A DNA stretch of 64,000 nt from Capniomyces stellatus (taxonomy: Eukaryota; Kickxellomycota; Harpellomycetes; Harpellales; Legeriomycetaceae): contig LUVW01000013.1 in the NCBI GenBank assembly GCA_001661515.1, forward strand, positions 938,816-1,002,815, read 5' to 3'. Below the pieces are notes generated by a model, which had not been told where the DNA came from, ran no database searches, and saw nothing but the letters and a program-made list of their open reading frames with translations. Shown one piece after another: positions 1-11,408 of the stretch (position 1 is its first letter; each line of letters begins with the position of its first letter). The translations under genes and the position numbers were made by a program.

Positions 1-236
1 TAATCGCGTTAAAAGGTTATTTGCTTTTGTGAAAAAGATTTGCTAACTAGGATTGAAAAAAATAATACATAAGACATTATAAAATACCATAAAAAACAAA
101 CATATAATCAAATATGTCCCAGTGATTACAGGAACCAGCTCAGCAGAGTACTATAATCACAAAGCTTTAAAATTACTTTGCAAAAAGGTAAAAAAAACAA
201 AACAAAAAAACAAAACAATACAAAAAAGGTGTGCTA

Positions 237-2211
237 TTATTGATTGCTATTGAACGCAGCGTAATAATATTCGTCAGATTCCTGCATGTCTTCATTAGAA
301 ATCCTTCTCATATTGTCCTCGATTTCGTATACCCAGTCATAACTATCGACAACTCGCGTTCGCTCAAAAAATGTGTCCATATTCTGCGTATTCTTCTTTT
401 TTGCTTCATTCTCTTCGCTCTGAGTGGGGTGTAGACATGATGAGCATTTTTCTGAATTCAGCGTACTCCCTGACACACTTCTACCAAGCGAGGCCAAAAT
501 TTTTAATTCGTCTCTATCTACAAATCCAAAAAACGGGTGGCTTAAAGCCTGAAAAGAAGTTGGGCGATTTTCAGGAAATTCTTGCAGAAACAGCCTTAGT
601 AGATCGGCTGCATGTAGAATCACCAGTGGTACCGAACGCTCTTTCTTTTTTTCAGTGGAGCTAGCCAACTTTTTGTTGACTGGTATGTTTTGCCGAGGAT
701 GACTCGTTGGATTATCGGATCTGGAAATATCACCTCCATTGTAGTCGGTGTCATTTTTATCGTGGAGATAGTAGTTGATCAATTGTGCACAGTTTTCGCC
801 TGAATATCGATTATAGTCATAACTTTCTGTATCATCAACATGAAGCGGTTTATCCTTGGTGCTGGTATCTCCTTGCTTGCTTGAACTGTCCTCTGACCTT
901 GCACCCGCTGGGCTAACTAAAGAGTATTTGAATATCTCTTCCACATGTTCATAGTCAAATTTCTCCAATAGTCTTTGGAGCTGGTCTACAATAGCATTGG
1001 TAGTATCAGCCAAAACATTGGGTCCTCCTAAATACCTAAGATCTACACCAGGCAGAAAGTTGTTGAGCATCATCCCAAAGACCACTCCCAGGCTGTAAAT
1101 ATCAGCCCTGCCATCACCGGCACTGTCCTCCATAATCTCAGGGGCTATAAAGCCAAATGTACCCCTCTTGGGCAAACTTCCGTTCTCTGCGACATCACAT
1201 GCTAGGCCAAAGTCTATAATCTTTATATCATCAGAATTGCTTGATGATACCATTATATTTGATGGGTTTATGTCCAGATGAACCAACCCCGCTCTGTGTA
1301 TCCCTACTAACGACAATATGATGCACCTCATGATATTCGCTATGTCTTTGAGATCCCTGTTGTATATGTTTACAGTGTCCAGCCTTTCAAATATAAACAC
1401 ATGTTCTCCGTCCAAATTTACGAAATTATCCAACAAGTTCAGAGTATGGGGAACCTTCTCCGAAATAACTATTTTCATTATCATTAACTCTCTCTCCGCA
1501 AGCGAGCTGTCTTTAACCGTTTTGAATATGACCTTTTTCCAATCCGAATTCCTTATCCCAAACTCGATCATTGATATGTCCGTCCTTATCAACGATTTTT
1601 TTCCATTAACAATATATTTTCCTTCTTTTTCGGGTGGGCAACTAAGCAGTCTCTCGCATGGAGCTCTGTACACCTCGACAATCCCAATTCCAAAGTATGC
1701 ACTAGTTGGACTCCTAGAAAGCTCTGGTACCGTTAATTCGCTTTTAACGTCATCTAAATTTAAAACATACGCATTGACAACATTCTCTTTTCAAATACTA
1801 GTAAAGACGACGCAATAGAGTAAAACTAGATCGAGTATCTTGGTTTGGTTTAGACTTACCATTGGCGCTCTGTTTTATCTCACTTGTAAACTTGGCCCCG
1901 TATAAAAAATCGGCAGCCTCAATATTATTATTCGGTAGCGATGCCGACTTCAAGTACTTTCGAACATTAATCTCGGTACCTGCTTTTAGCGAGCTTTTAT
2001 TAAAACACGATGTTTCTTCAAAGTAGCACTTTTTGAAGCTAGTTGGCTTTCCATGAGTCAAAATACTTTGGTGACGCGCTAACCCTTTTTTAGACGTAAG
2101 TAGCGCCTTTTCGCCAAACCCCAATAACTCGCTGTTTCCACCGACAAGCATATCATGGTCAGCCTTGCCCAAGCCATAATCATAATCGCTGGGTGTACTT
2201 CCAACCTCCAT
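237..2211 (-). CDS. Cdc7-like serine/threonine protein kinase (two exons)
   Basis: Model: exon 1 2211-1860, a 73-nt intron with GTAAGT donor (1859-1787), exon 2 1786-237; 633 aa. The long frame lacks a proper ATG upstream of 1673; splicing to the ATG at 2211 supplies one and brings in a glycine-loop-like stretch, FGIGIVEVYRA (about residues 149-159). Other kinase landmarks follow in order: VIFK lysine about 206, HLDINPSN about 287-294, DFG about 309, APE about 332, and a C-lobe ending in NRPTSFQALSHPFF. A roughly 45-residue insert between glycine loop and lysine, the RGTFGFIAPEI activation segment and the long low-complexity insert late in the domain resemble Cdc7/Hsk1, the replication-origin kinase that phosphorylates MCM with a Dbf4 partner. 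The HRD arginine is leucine here. Family assignment is by motif only; a divergent non-Cdc7 kinase is possible. Confidence 0.62.
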
Positions 2212-5200
2212 ATTGTTTTTTTTTCCCTTCTTTTCAAAAAAAAAAAGTATATATAAAAAAAATAAACACCCAGATAAAATTGTGCGTCTTTGAAGGACTG
2301 CTGTTTGGTTGTTAACCTGTGTAAGAACAAAGTATTCTTGTGTATTACACCGTCTACTTATAAGTAGTTGCTAATTTTCTGCCTCAAAACTACGTTTTTA
2401 AGATATTTGGTATGCGTGTCTATATTTATTAATAGCTAGGCATCAGTGACTATGTCGTACAGTGATCAGCATACAACCAGTGCAATAAGTATAAAAATGT
2501 GCTTACCCTGTGCCTGATTTATTTGTCTTGTGATAATCGATACTTATTGTAATTTTTACAATTCCTTATTACCCATTCTATACCTGCTGTATATTTGCCA
2601 TCCTATTTTATCCTGATAAACGGTCTGGATTGGCTTGTTGTTGACAGGCGGTAGTACAACTTGTAGTGTAAGCCGTGTGCCCTTGTTTTACTTTAATATA
2701 TTGTGTATGTGTATGCGCTTATAGGTGTGCTTCTGTTATATTACAATGGCGTGTTTAATTTTAAACACAATAGCATACCAGCTTGTATATTCGCAATTAT
2801 ACAATTCCTGTATTGCTGTTTATATTAGACCCGTTGGTTAATATAATTAAGTTGATTTGAACGTTTAAGACTGTTAGTTATTGACGTTAAAAACCAAAGC
2901 CCGAGTTTCAACGCTAAACTCTGGTTTTACTAGCCTGCAAAAAAAAATTGGGTTTTATTTATATTTGTAGTACATAAAATCTGAATGTGATTTTGAACTC
3001 TTCCATTTATTAGCGTGCTTTTTTCTCCAAATATTGGTAAAGGTTCAATTTGGGTGCTGGTAAATACGATTACATAAAAATGATATTCACAAGATAAAAT
3101 ATGTTAGCTAATGTGTTTATTTCTAACAGCATTCTCAATGGCTACAAAATGGCCATAGGCGTCTGCTAGCCTAACCCCACATTACTACCAAAATTAAGAG
3201 ATTTTTTTAAAGTTAGACTCTAGTCGTCGGTAAAACAACAGACTTTATTAAGGCTATGACTGCAAATACAATTGAAAATGCGCCATGGAGGACTTTATCG
3301 TATTCAATACACTTACTAGCCTTATAATTAAATCTCATCATTTAATACATTGGCTTATTTTTGATATACAATATCCAAGTATCAAATAAAATCCCAACTC
3401 TATTCGATACAATCAATTAGGCAATTTGCTTGCACGTTGAAAGTATACAAATATAAAGTTTACTGGCTTGACCAATGGCTGAGTGCAACAAATCCTCCCA
3501 GTAATCGCCCACAATCTATACTATAACTGTGATAAAAATGTCCACTAGGGCCATTGGTAAATATCCCTGCAGTTTTTAGCTTGTTTTACTTTTTCTCATC
3601 GATAAAAACTATGTTTTTGGCAGTAATCTGTTGGCTACTTCTGACTATGTAGCATATGGATATGCTTTACTTTTATTCACGCTGCCTCTATGTTTGAACA
3701 GGTTCTCTAGATGATACCTCTGTAGATCATTTGTGAATAATATTTTTTTACAAGAACCTTTTATCTGGGATGTTTTCTTTTGCATCATAAAAAGCATTGA
3801 AAACTTGAACTTTGTACTCGCTAGTGATTATGTTTTATTTATTTTTACCCATAACAGATACAGTTGTTTTTTTAAAACTAAAATGTTTTTGTCTACAATT
3901 TCACAGAGTTCAGTGTTTATTGAGCTATCCAAAAGCATATGAAGGCGCCAACTATTAGATTATGCAAAATCCGTGAAATGAGGTAACACCAGAGTGTAAA
4001 CTATTTTTGGGCTAATCACCACGTCTGAAACTGAAATTGGCCAATATTTGCATTTACTGTTAACCCAAAGGTTCTAGTGGCAAGCTTAAGCAAATAAAAT
4101 ACGTCAGCTATTTAGACCAAGTAAAGCACACGTTTAGGGGACACAGTCGTTACATTCGCTGGTTCTATATTCCGCTTATACAGCGATAGTATAGAACCAG
4201 TGAATGTCTTGGCCCTAGTGCTGAAAATGTCGGTACATAGGCTGTGGTGATGTCTAGTTAACTTTCAATGTACCTTATTGTATTTTACAGTGTCTATTCG
4301 TTATTTAAAAGCGCTTTCACCAAACAGTAAATCCGGAACAAAACAGAATCAACGACAAAGTATCACCCAGACTTACCAAACGCAAAACTGTGTGCCAACA
4401 ATATTTTTCTGTCAACCCCTTGAGCCTGTGGTTCATTTTGCTGTTTGTTGCCAGCAGAGCCTTGTAGAGGTCCTTTTATACAGAATACAGCAGTAACTAA
4501 TTTATAAAAGTTGTGCATGATGGGATAATAAATCAGTATAAATTCTAATTTACTCAATGAGCGATTAAACTGGTTTTATTTAACATTCGCTTTAAGGCGA
4601 CATCTATAACAGCCAAACTTTGCATGAGTTTGTGTTGTGTAAATCAAAAACGTTATGCACTACTCTACCAATGTATTGATGTGTTGTTAGCATTAAGAAA
4701 ATAACCCGTATTACAAAACTGGTAAAGTGTAGTTTTGGGAAATGTATGAAACAAGAAACACATTTATTGTGTCCAAATTAGCGAATAATAAAAATAAAAA
4801 GGTTTTCCCATCAAACGTGTTAAAAGCTATATAGTTACCAAAAGGGCCATATTACCATGACCAACTAATATACGAAGAGATAAAGCATGTGGTGTTACCA
4901 TTAGAAAGTCACATAACCAACTTTTCGAGTAAGATTGATGAATGTGAAAGGGAAAAAAAGTATGGTAACAATGGCATTCAGCCGTATTAGTCCACAAATT
5001 AACGATAGCGTTGGCTATTGCCTCTCCTGAAAAATCCAATTCTTACAAACAATTATTGCGCATTTGAAATGATAGGCTGGGTTTTAAGCAAGCAGCAGCA
5101 ACCTGTTTGAAAATTGCAAAAATAGACAGAGTCAAAAGACATGGAGAGAGTGCACAGTTTGTAATCAAAGCTGGCAGAAGAAGCGACTAATCCAAAACAT

Positions 5201-5414
5201 GCAGCCAAAGACAAGAAAATGAATGGAGGTTTGATAATTTAGACATTTGGCTTAAGTTGAGTTTAATAAAGTTGAAATTAATAATGACAGTAAATTCTAA
5301 TTAGATGACAGCATATGGTAATGGAAATGATAGTAGTGGTGATGATAGTGGTGATGATAGTGCTATTAATAGAGAATAAATAAACAAAGTTTGGTATCCA
5401 GCTACGCCAAGCAA
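2212..5414. other. Gene-free AT-rich interval (2212-5414)
   Basis: About 3.2 kb between the 5' end of the kinase gene and the 3' end of the bZIP gene. Only short frames with no family resemblance are present, and no tRNA B-box was found by eye. It holds the promoter of the kinase, a strong hairpin at 4153-4206, and a small 12-bp tandem repeat of GTGGTGATGATA type (about three units, 5328-5362) just 3' of the bZIP gene. Confidence 0.6.
4153..4206. repeat. Long near-perfect hairpin (inverted repeat)
   Basis: A 17-base left arm (4153-4169) pairs with a right arm (4190-4206); the only deviation is one G-T wobble. Inside the 20-base spacer lies a further CGCT/AGCG pairing, so nearly the whole 54 bases can fold. 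It stands alone in gene-free DNA and no copy was noticed elsewhere in the window. It could be a small structured RNA, a palindromic mobile-element footprint, or a protein-binding dyad. Confidence 0.7.
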
Positions 5415-6635
5415 CTATTTCGATGGAATAGGTGTCGAGCTTATCTGGCTAAAATCCCGTTTTTTTCCAGATAAGGACGAATGACTTTGTGTATCATTGA
5501 TGTTTGAGCTTTCTGAATGGTGGAGAGGACAGTTGTCAATAGTTAATAGCCTTGGGTCTTTTTCAATAACCATTCGCTTAAGCCATCCATTCTCAAGCTC
5601 CAGCTCCTTAACTTTACTTTCCAAGTCAACCAACTTTTGGGATAACTCGGCTGTTTTTTGCTCAAGCATTTGCTCCTTAAGCTTCTTCTTTACTCTAAAT
5701 CTGGCAGAAGCTGCTGTGTTTCTTTGCCGCTTATCGTCTGGCAAGCTCGTGGAATTATCAGATTTAAACGAGGACTCGGTACTCTTCTTGGATACAGATG
5801 GTTCTGGGGCGTTAAGACCTCCAACAGTGTTTTTGGGCATTTCTCTTGGAACAATTGTAGTGCCGAAGCTTACAGGAAGATTGGCGCCAAAGTTATTGCT
5901 ATCCTTTAAAAGAAGGCCTACATCGTTTAGGCTAGAAACAAGACGTTCTGTTTCAGGCAACAGATTTGCACCTGTTGGTGCCAACACTTCTTGAGCATGG
6001 ATTTGGTTTGCAAGTGCATTCATGGCTTTTAGGTTTTCCAAGTACCCAATGTTATTGATCAAAAAATCAATGTTGGCGTTGGTGTTTCCACTGTTATTTG
6101 CCACAAAGCTAGGATTTGAAGAAATTGTAGCTGGTGTTACATTTTCCAGATATGCATTTGATTTGAGGGATTCTTGTAAATTTAAAAAGTCTGTGCTACA
6201 CAAGGCTGGCAACTGCTCGTAGGCCAAACCAGCACTTTTTAGGTTTTGCTGGTTGCTGGCATGTAGATTTAGAATTCCCGAGAGCAGGTCCAGGTTTGCC
6301 AATTCTTGATTCTGCTGTCCTGCATTCTGCTTAATGGTTTCGTCCAGACTTGAATCGATTTCAAAGTTTGCAGGTGTTATCTGAATAGGCTGATGACTAT
6401 GTTTGCTTCTTTTATGCTTTTTGTCTAGTTTAGAAACCGGTACGTTAAATGTCAATGGATTACTGATTTTGATGTTCTGAATGTTTTCTGTTGAGCTTGA
6501 AGTTGGCAATTTTGTAAGAAAGTCTACCTTTGACCAAGAATTCAACTCATCGTGGAGGGTTTTTGGGCTGATCAACGGTTCCTCGTTTGAATCAAGTAAC
6601 ATGTACAACGATTCCCAATCCTCCTTGTTTGCCAT
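5415..6635 (-). CDS. bZIP transcription factor, Cys3/Zip/ATF4-like
   Basis: Single-exon, 406 aa, ATG at 6635. The C-terminal third carries a bZIP domain (about residues 300-365). Its basic region reads RNTAASARFRVKKK, the signature of the fungal Cys-3/Zip (ATF4-like) class, and a leucine-heptad coiled coil follows with KELELENGWLKRMV. The N-terminal 280 residues are Asn/Gln/Ser-rich with no domain, as expected for an activation region. Members of this class control sulfur or amino-acid metabolism and stress genes in the nucleus as dimers. The exact ortholog cannot be chosen from sequence alone; the basic region is unlike Gcn4 proper, which has RNTEAARRSRARK. Two short upstream ORFs on the same strand (6809-6838 and 6849-6884) suggest translational control if the mRNA leader is long enough to include them. 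Confidence 0.88.
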   Translation of the reverse strand: MANKEDWESLYMLLDSNEEPLISPKTLHDELNSWSKVDFLTKLPTSSSTENIQNIKISNPLTFNVPVSKLDKKHKRSKHSHQPIQITPANFEIDSSLDETIKQNAGQQNQELANLDLLSGILNLHASNQQNLKSAGLAYEQLPALCSTDFLNLQESLKSNAYLENVTPATISSNPSFVANNSGNTNANIDFLINNIGYLENLKAMNALANQIHAQEVLAPTGANLLPETERLVSSLNDVGLLLKDSNNFGANLPVSFGTTIVPREMPKNTVGGLNAPEPSVSKKSTESSFKSDNSTSLPDDKRQRNTAASARFRVKKKLKEQMLEQKTAELSQKLVDLESKVKELELENGWLKRMVIEKDPRLLTIDNCPLHHSESSNINDTQSHSSLSGKKRDFSQISSTPIPSK

Positions 6636-6808
6636 ATTTATTATTATTTAACTGTCTAATGTTGTGTTTCCTGTTAAGACGGTAATCAATGCTTTGAAAA
6701 GTTGATGTTAATAAAAAGAAGTGTTTTGGTTGTTCTTGCTATAATAAAGTTGGAACCTTAATAGCTATTTTTTCAAGTAAAAAAAAAAAAGTTAAAGCGC
6801 TTCGCGAT

Positions 6809-6838
6809 TTATAATATGAAACAAACCGTTCCTACCAT
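6809..6838 (-). promoter_or_regulatory. Candidate uORF 1 of the bZIP gene (9 codons)
   Basis: An ATG at 6838 on the minus strand opens nine codons, then TAA, ending about 170 bases before the bZIP start. Whether it lies in the mRNA leader depends on an unmapped transcription start. The ATF4/GCN4 groups are known for uORF control; its use here is inference. Confidence 0.35.
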
Positions 6839-6848
6839 TTATCTTTAT

Positions 6849-6884
6849 TTATCTGTTTTTTTTCAGTTCATTTCTTTTTTTCAT
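6849..6884 (-). promoter_or_regulatory. Candidate uORF 2 of the bZIP gene (11 codons)
   Basis: An ATG at 6884 on the minus strand opens eleven lysine-rich codons, then TAA; a further minimal ATG-AAC-TGA lies inside it in another frame (6871). Both precede uORF 1. Chance ATGs are common in AT-rich leaders, so confidence is low. Confidence 0.3.
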
Positions 6885-9621
6885 CCTTTAGTTTCTGTTA
6901 TCAAGAAAAGTCTCTTGGCTACAATTTAACTTTTTGTTCCCATTTATTTACCTAGGATCTTTACTGTCTTTCTGTTAGTAAACATTCTTATAATAATATG
7001 TAAATTAAGTTCTACATTACTAATCAACCAAACTATCATGTTTTTTATTGGCTAAAATATTATTTGAATGTTTTTTTTCCTTTATCGCTAATTTTTTTTT
7101 TTTGCTTCCCAGCATTTCTGTTCTTTTCCTGCTTATTAATTAACTGTTTATGCTTAGCCCAACGTGAACACTCACTAATTAATTTTGGCATTGTTGTTTG
7201 AACTATATTGATTATATAATCTTTATCTAATCCATCGTTTATTGCTGACTAACCCCAACGCCTGTGCAAATTAAAGTGCATTTTACTAACTTTCTTTTTT
7301 TGAATTTGGCCAATGGAAATTTTTGAAGCGTATCATCAGTCTGGTCGGCCTTGTATTTTGATGGAAGCAGCGTTCTCATTTAATCACCCCCTAAAATGAC
7401 ATTCAAAAACATAAGTCAATTTTTATTGTTTGCTGATTTGTAATTTAATTTGGTAAACTCCTTCAATAAGAGCAGCTCTTTTGTTATAATCCCAATTTAT
7501 TATAGCGAAAAAAAAAGTTGGCTTTTAAACTCCTGAAATCCAAACAGTCCCGTTTCACCATGGAATGTTCTATTGATGTGGTTTATTAAAAAGAAAAAAA
7601 AAGATCATTTCAAAATGAAAAGTATCGCTTAAATTCAATAAAATCATCGATAAATTACACCGGAGTGATTGTAAAAACTTTAAAGCCACGCTCTATTTCT
7701 TGAGTGGTTTAGCTGTAATATCGTTAGACGGCTCCTAAACAACATCTCAATTCTGATACATATACATGTTATAACATATATACCACAGTTTCCAACCACA
7801 TCTTAACATGCATACTAGCAAAAGTAAGTCACTATTAGCTTCAAAACGATGGGGTTGAACATTGATAAGGTATAATCCATTGTCTCCTCACCTTGTGCTA
7901 TTGTTGCAAAGAAATGTTTGATGATTACTAAGCCTAAACTTTGGGACTTTGAATCACACTTTATCAAAGAAGGATAAACAAATAATTGGTAGAGCTGAGA
8001 TTCCTGGGTTCTTCTTTGTTTCAATCGGAGTTGTTTCATTTGAAAAAACACATACTTGGAAAAGGCCCCCTATTGAAGTGAATTAGCGATTGGCCTTGGA
8101 TATCAACCAAAAAGCCGATTTAACTGCGCAAGTTGATAAAGTGAAAGTGAAAGAGTAAAATACAAAAAAAGCCGTGTAATAAAAAAAAGTTATGCTTTAA
8201 AAATCAAACCTTCAACTCCTTTAGATTATTGCAAGCCTTTTAAGACGTCGAAATTCACATTAGCTATTATTAGAACCGACTTTTGTTAGTGTAGGATATC
8301 ATGTGTGGGTGTTAAAATGAGACTGCACCTTTTCAAGTTGTATAAGCGATATATAAATAGTTAATTATTGTCATTCCTCTTATCTAATTGTTGCTTATAT
8401 CTTTAAAGTCAGATATGTGAGATTGTAACCTGAATCAAGCCTTGATATCAGTTTCAGCCTCCGTTGATCCGAGCCATCAGTCCCATCTAACCAGCAAATC
8501 AAGCATCGATTTGATACACCTGATGTATAGCGTTCTAAGTAAAAGAAAATAGCAAATACAACAGTTTTATACCATATATACTGTAATACTTGCCTCAAAA
8601 AACAAGAGCAAATATACCATTCTTTGCTACCTGCTTTTTCACATATCTTAAAGTACAGCGTTCTTCATTCATTCTTTTCTTTCTTTCTTTCGAGTCGATG
8701 TGTTTTTTATTTATTTATTGGATTTGAGTCAATGTATCTTTTGATATATGTAGAGAAAGAAGCAATAACGATAGCAACAAAAGTAAACAACACAGTTGCC
8801 TATCACTTCAAATTCCTTCATATGGCAAACCGGCTTACTCTTAGGACAAAGGTAGCTTATTTAATGGATTTCCCTAAATATTACATGTAACGGAAAGATA
8901 CCAACCAATGATCAAACTGCTTGCTGCATTTTATAAAAGTGTTTAGACTAGCTTCGAAAAAAAAACGATATTGCGAGTGGACAAATTTTGTGAACGTAAA
9001 AAGTTAAATAGGTCTGAATACCTTCTGGAGCTCTGTTAGTTTCTCAAAGCGGTAGTGGAGTGAAGTTTAGCTTCTACTAAGCTCATGGTGAGGTAAGCAA
9101 CGTTGTTTACCTTACCATGATTATTCAAGCTGTCGTTATCACCTCTGTGGTTTGGCACCGATTGATGCTCATTATAGGCCAATTACGTTTATTATATTTT
9201 GACACCGATCAGTATTCCATTAAACCAACACATATTTTAAAAATAATGCGAGTATTCCAAACGAATGGAACCAAATTCCATCACACGAGTAAGGTATACA
9301 GACACAAGCCTACTATATTTATACAGTAGAAAACAGCAAGCTCTGAACCTATTTCGGTACTAAAAATGTATATTAAATTACACAGAAGGAACACGGAGAG
9401 CCATTCCGTACAAATAGCGACATCAAGTTGATATCTGCAAAACTACACAAGATAATTTAAATATTTGATTTCAGTGTTATGGTGCGTTCAGATTTTGTTT
9501 TTTTTTGGGTCAAAGTGAGGAGATAATGCAAGAAAAAAGCAAGTAACGCGTGATTTGGTCCTAAAACAATATGCATGCAAGTGTAAAAGTGACGGCGCAC
9601 AATTAAACACCAAAAGTAGAA

Positions 9622-9674
9622 CCCCCCCCCCCCCCCCACANNNNNNNNNNNNNNNNNNCCCCCCCCCCCCCCCC
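9622..9674. other. Poly-C tract interrupted by an 18-base N gap
   Basis: Sixteen C's and ACA precede 18 N's (9641-9658), followed by sixteen more C's and ACA. The same C-run-plus-ACA motif on both sides suggests an assembler joined two reads across a homopolymer, so real length and content are unknown. Frames running through it (Gly-rich with X) are artefacts. Confidence 0.95.
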
Positions 9675-9792
9675 ACATATTTGTTTATATTCATTATGAC
9701 ATGGTGAGCAACATAGGTAGGCTATTACTACAAGCTAATGGCAAAGTGAAACGATCATTATAAGGGAATAAGTAAGTGGGGATGAGCCTTTG

Positions 9793-9862
9793 AATAGCGT
9801 TATAACCATAGCATTTCAGTCATAGCGTTTTAGTAATAGCGTTTTAGTCGTAGTGTTTTTGA
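9793..9862. repeat. 14-bp tandem repeat, five imperfect units
   Basis: Consecutive units begin at 9793, 9807, 9821, 9835 and 9849. The consensus is close to CATAGCGTTTTAGT; the middle units are best conserved and the outer ones have decayed. This is a minisatellite in intergenic DNA about 1.5 kb upstream of pyruvate kinase. Confidence 0.75.
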
Positions 9863-11288
9863 ATCAACAGCCTGAGAAAAAGCTGTTTAAAGCTGGGCTA
9901 TGCATTTAGCCATCTCGTGATATTTATCAAAGCCAAACAAAATGTGCAGTTTTTATACATGCGTGTTGATTTGTTTCTGGCTTTTATCAATAACTTGCAA
10001 TGGTTTTCGTTTTCAGAATGCTATGACTGTTCAAGCACGTTTTGCTTTATTGTTATTGCCACTAATTGAGCAAGGAGTTCGCTGTTAGGACTTTTGGGTA
10101 TTTAATTTATTGTTCAGGAAGCCTGGAAAAAAAAGGAGGTGATGAATACTGATTAAAGTCATCGATATCGAGTTTTGTTTATTTATAGCGAATAGAATTC
10201 CATTTCTAAAGCTTGGTAATTTATATGTTTGCTCTATTTTAATGGTCGAAATTGTTTGACATCAAGCAACCTGCTAACTAATTGGCTACATAACATCGAC
10301 ATAGTACATGGGTTTGTAAATAGAAACATTTGCAGCCTATTTATTTTATTAAATTGGTTAATCGGATACATTGATTGTTGTTTAATGGTCAAATATTATG
10401 TGAGAGCTTCTCAAACGGGTGCTTTTTTTCTTTAGATTAATTGTCTTAATTCTTTTTTTTCTTCCGACTTTTGTTCCTTATGCACAGTATAACCAAAGAA
10501 AAGAGTATAGTTGTTGTGGATAATATCGCACCGTTTTTTACTTGTGTTGACTTTTGTTGCTCTCATGTTTACAACTGATTTTGCTATGATTGAGTGAGAT
10601 CAATCAGTTGACACTTGCACAAAGAGAGGGGAAAGCTTGAATAAACCACTAAGCATTAGCGGTGAGTAATAAAGATGCAACGTTTTGTTTTTATTTGCGG
10701 CAAAAAGAAAATATATTTCCACGCCATAACAAACAAAACTAGGCAGCTATCCAATGAGCGGGACCTAAAATGCAGAGTGCAAACAAAAATGCAAAAAGTA
10801 AAAGAAAAAAAAGCTGTATAGTAGGAGGCATCATCGTAGTCAGATTTGATGGAGGTTCCACAAGAAAAAAACATTTAAAAATTATTAATTGGTAACAAGG
10901 GTGTGTAAATTATAGTTAAACAAGTATAAATGGCGATGTTTGATAGGCCAAATTGTTTTAATGCTGTGGTTTAATTGTTAAATATAAACAATTTCAGAAG
11001 CATAATTATAGCTAAAAATAATTTTTAGTGTATTTTTTTTTTCGGACTTGAAGTATTTTTCACTTTTTTTTATTTTTTTAAAAAAAAATGATATTAGTAA
11101 AAAAAAAAAAAAAAGTTGAGCGAAAAGCTAAAGAAAGCAACTAAAAAAACTATAAAATAGGACCAAGTAAAGGAGTATAAATAACAAACCATTCAAAGTA
11201 CGTCGGCAATAAGTAAAATAAAGAATAAATACAGTCTAAACCTTCAACTCTATCTTACTAAAAGTTTAGAACTAATTTGACTTTGGAA

Positions 11289-11298
11289 TATATAAATA
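11289..11298 (+). promoter_or_regulatory. TATA box of the pyruvate kinase gene
   Basis: TATATAAATA lies 111 bases before the pyruvate kinase ATG. A TATA element fits a highly expressed glycolytic gene. Position and match are visible; function is inferred. Confidence 0.5.
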
Positions 11299-11408
11299 CG
11301 TACTCAAGCTAACCAAAAAAGAAACCTAAAACAAAGCTCAAAGATACTTACAGCACTTTGATCAAACACCAAATACTTTTAAAAAAGAAAGAAAAAGGAA
11401 ACTATAAA

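Larger units (their letters stand above)
6885..11408. other. Gene-free AT-rich interval (6885-11408) containing an assembly gap
   Basis: About 4.5 kb between the divergent bZIP and pyruvate kinase genes. Only short, unsupported frames are present. Low-complexity stretches include poly-A/T runs and a TTTC repeat near 8675. It also contains an N gap flanked by poly-C (9622-9674) and a five-unit 14-bp tandem repeat (9793-9862). Genes with many tiny exons could have been missed, but I saw no conserved peptide. Confidence 0.55.

Noticed and set aside
9457..9694. Gly-rich frames running through the N gap
   Set aside because: Translations of poly-C and N's.
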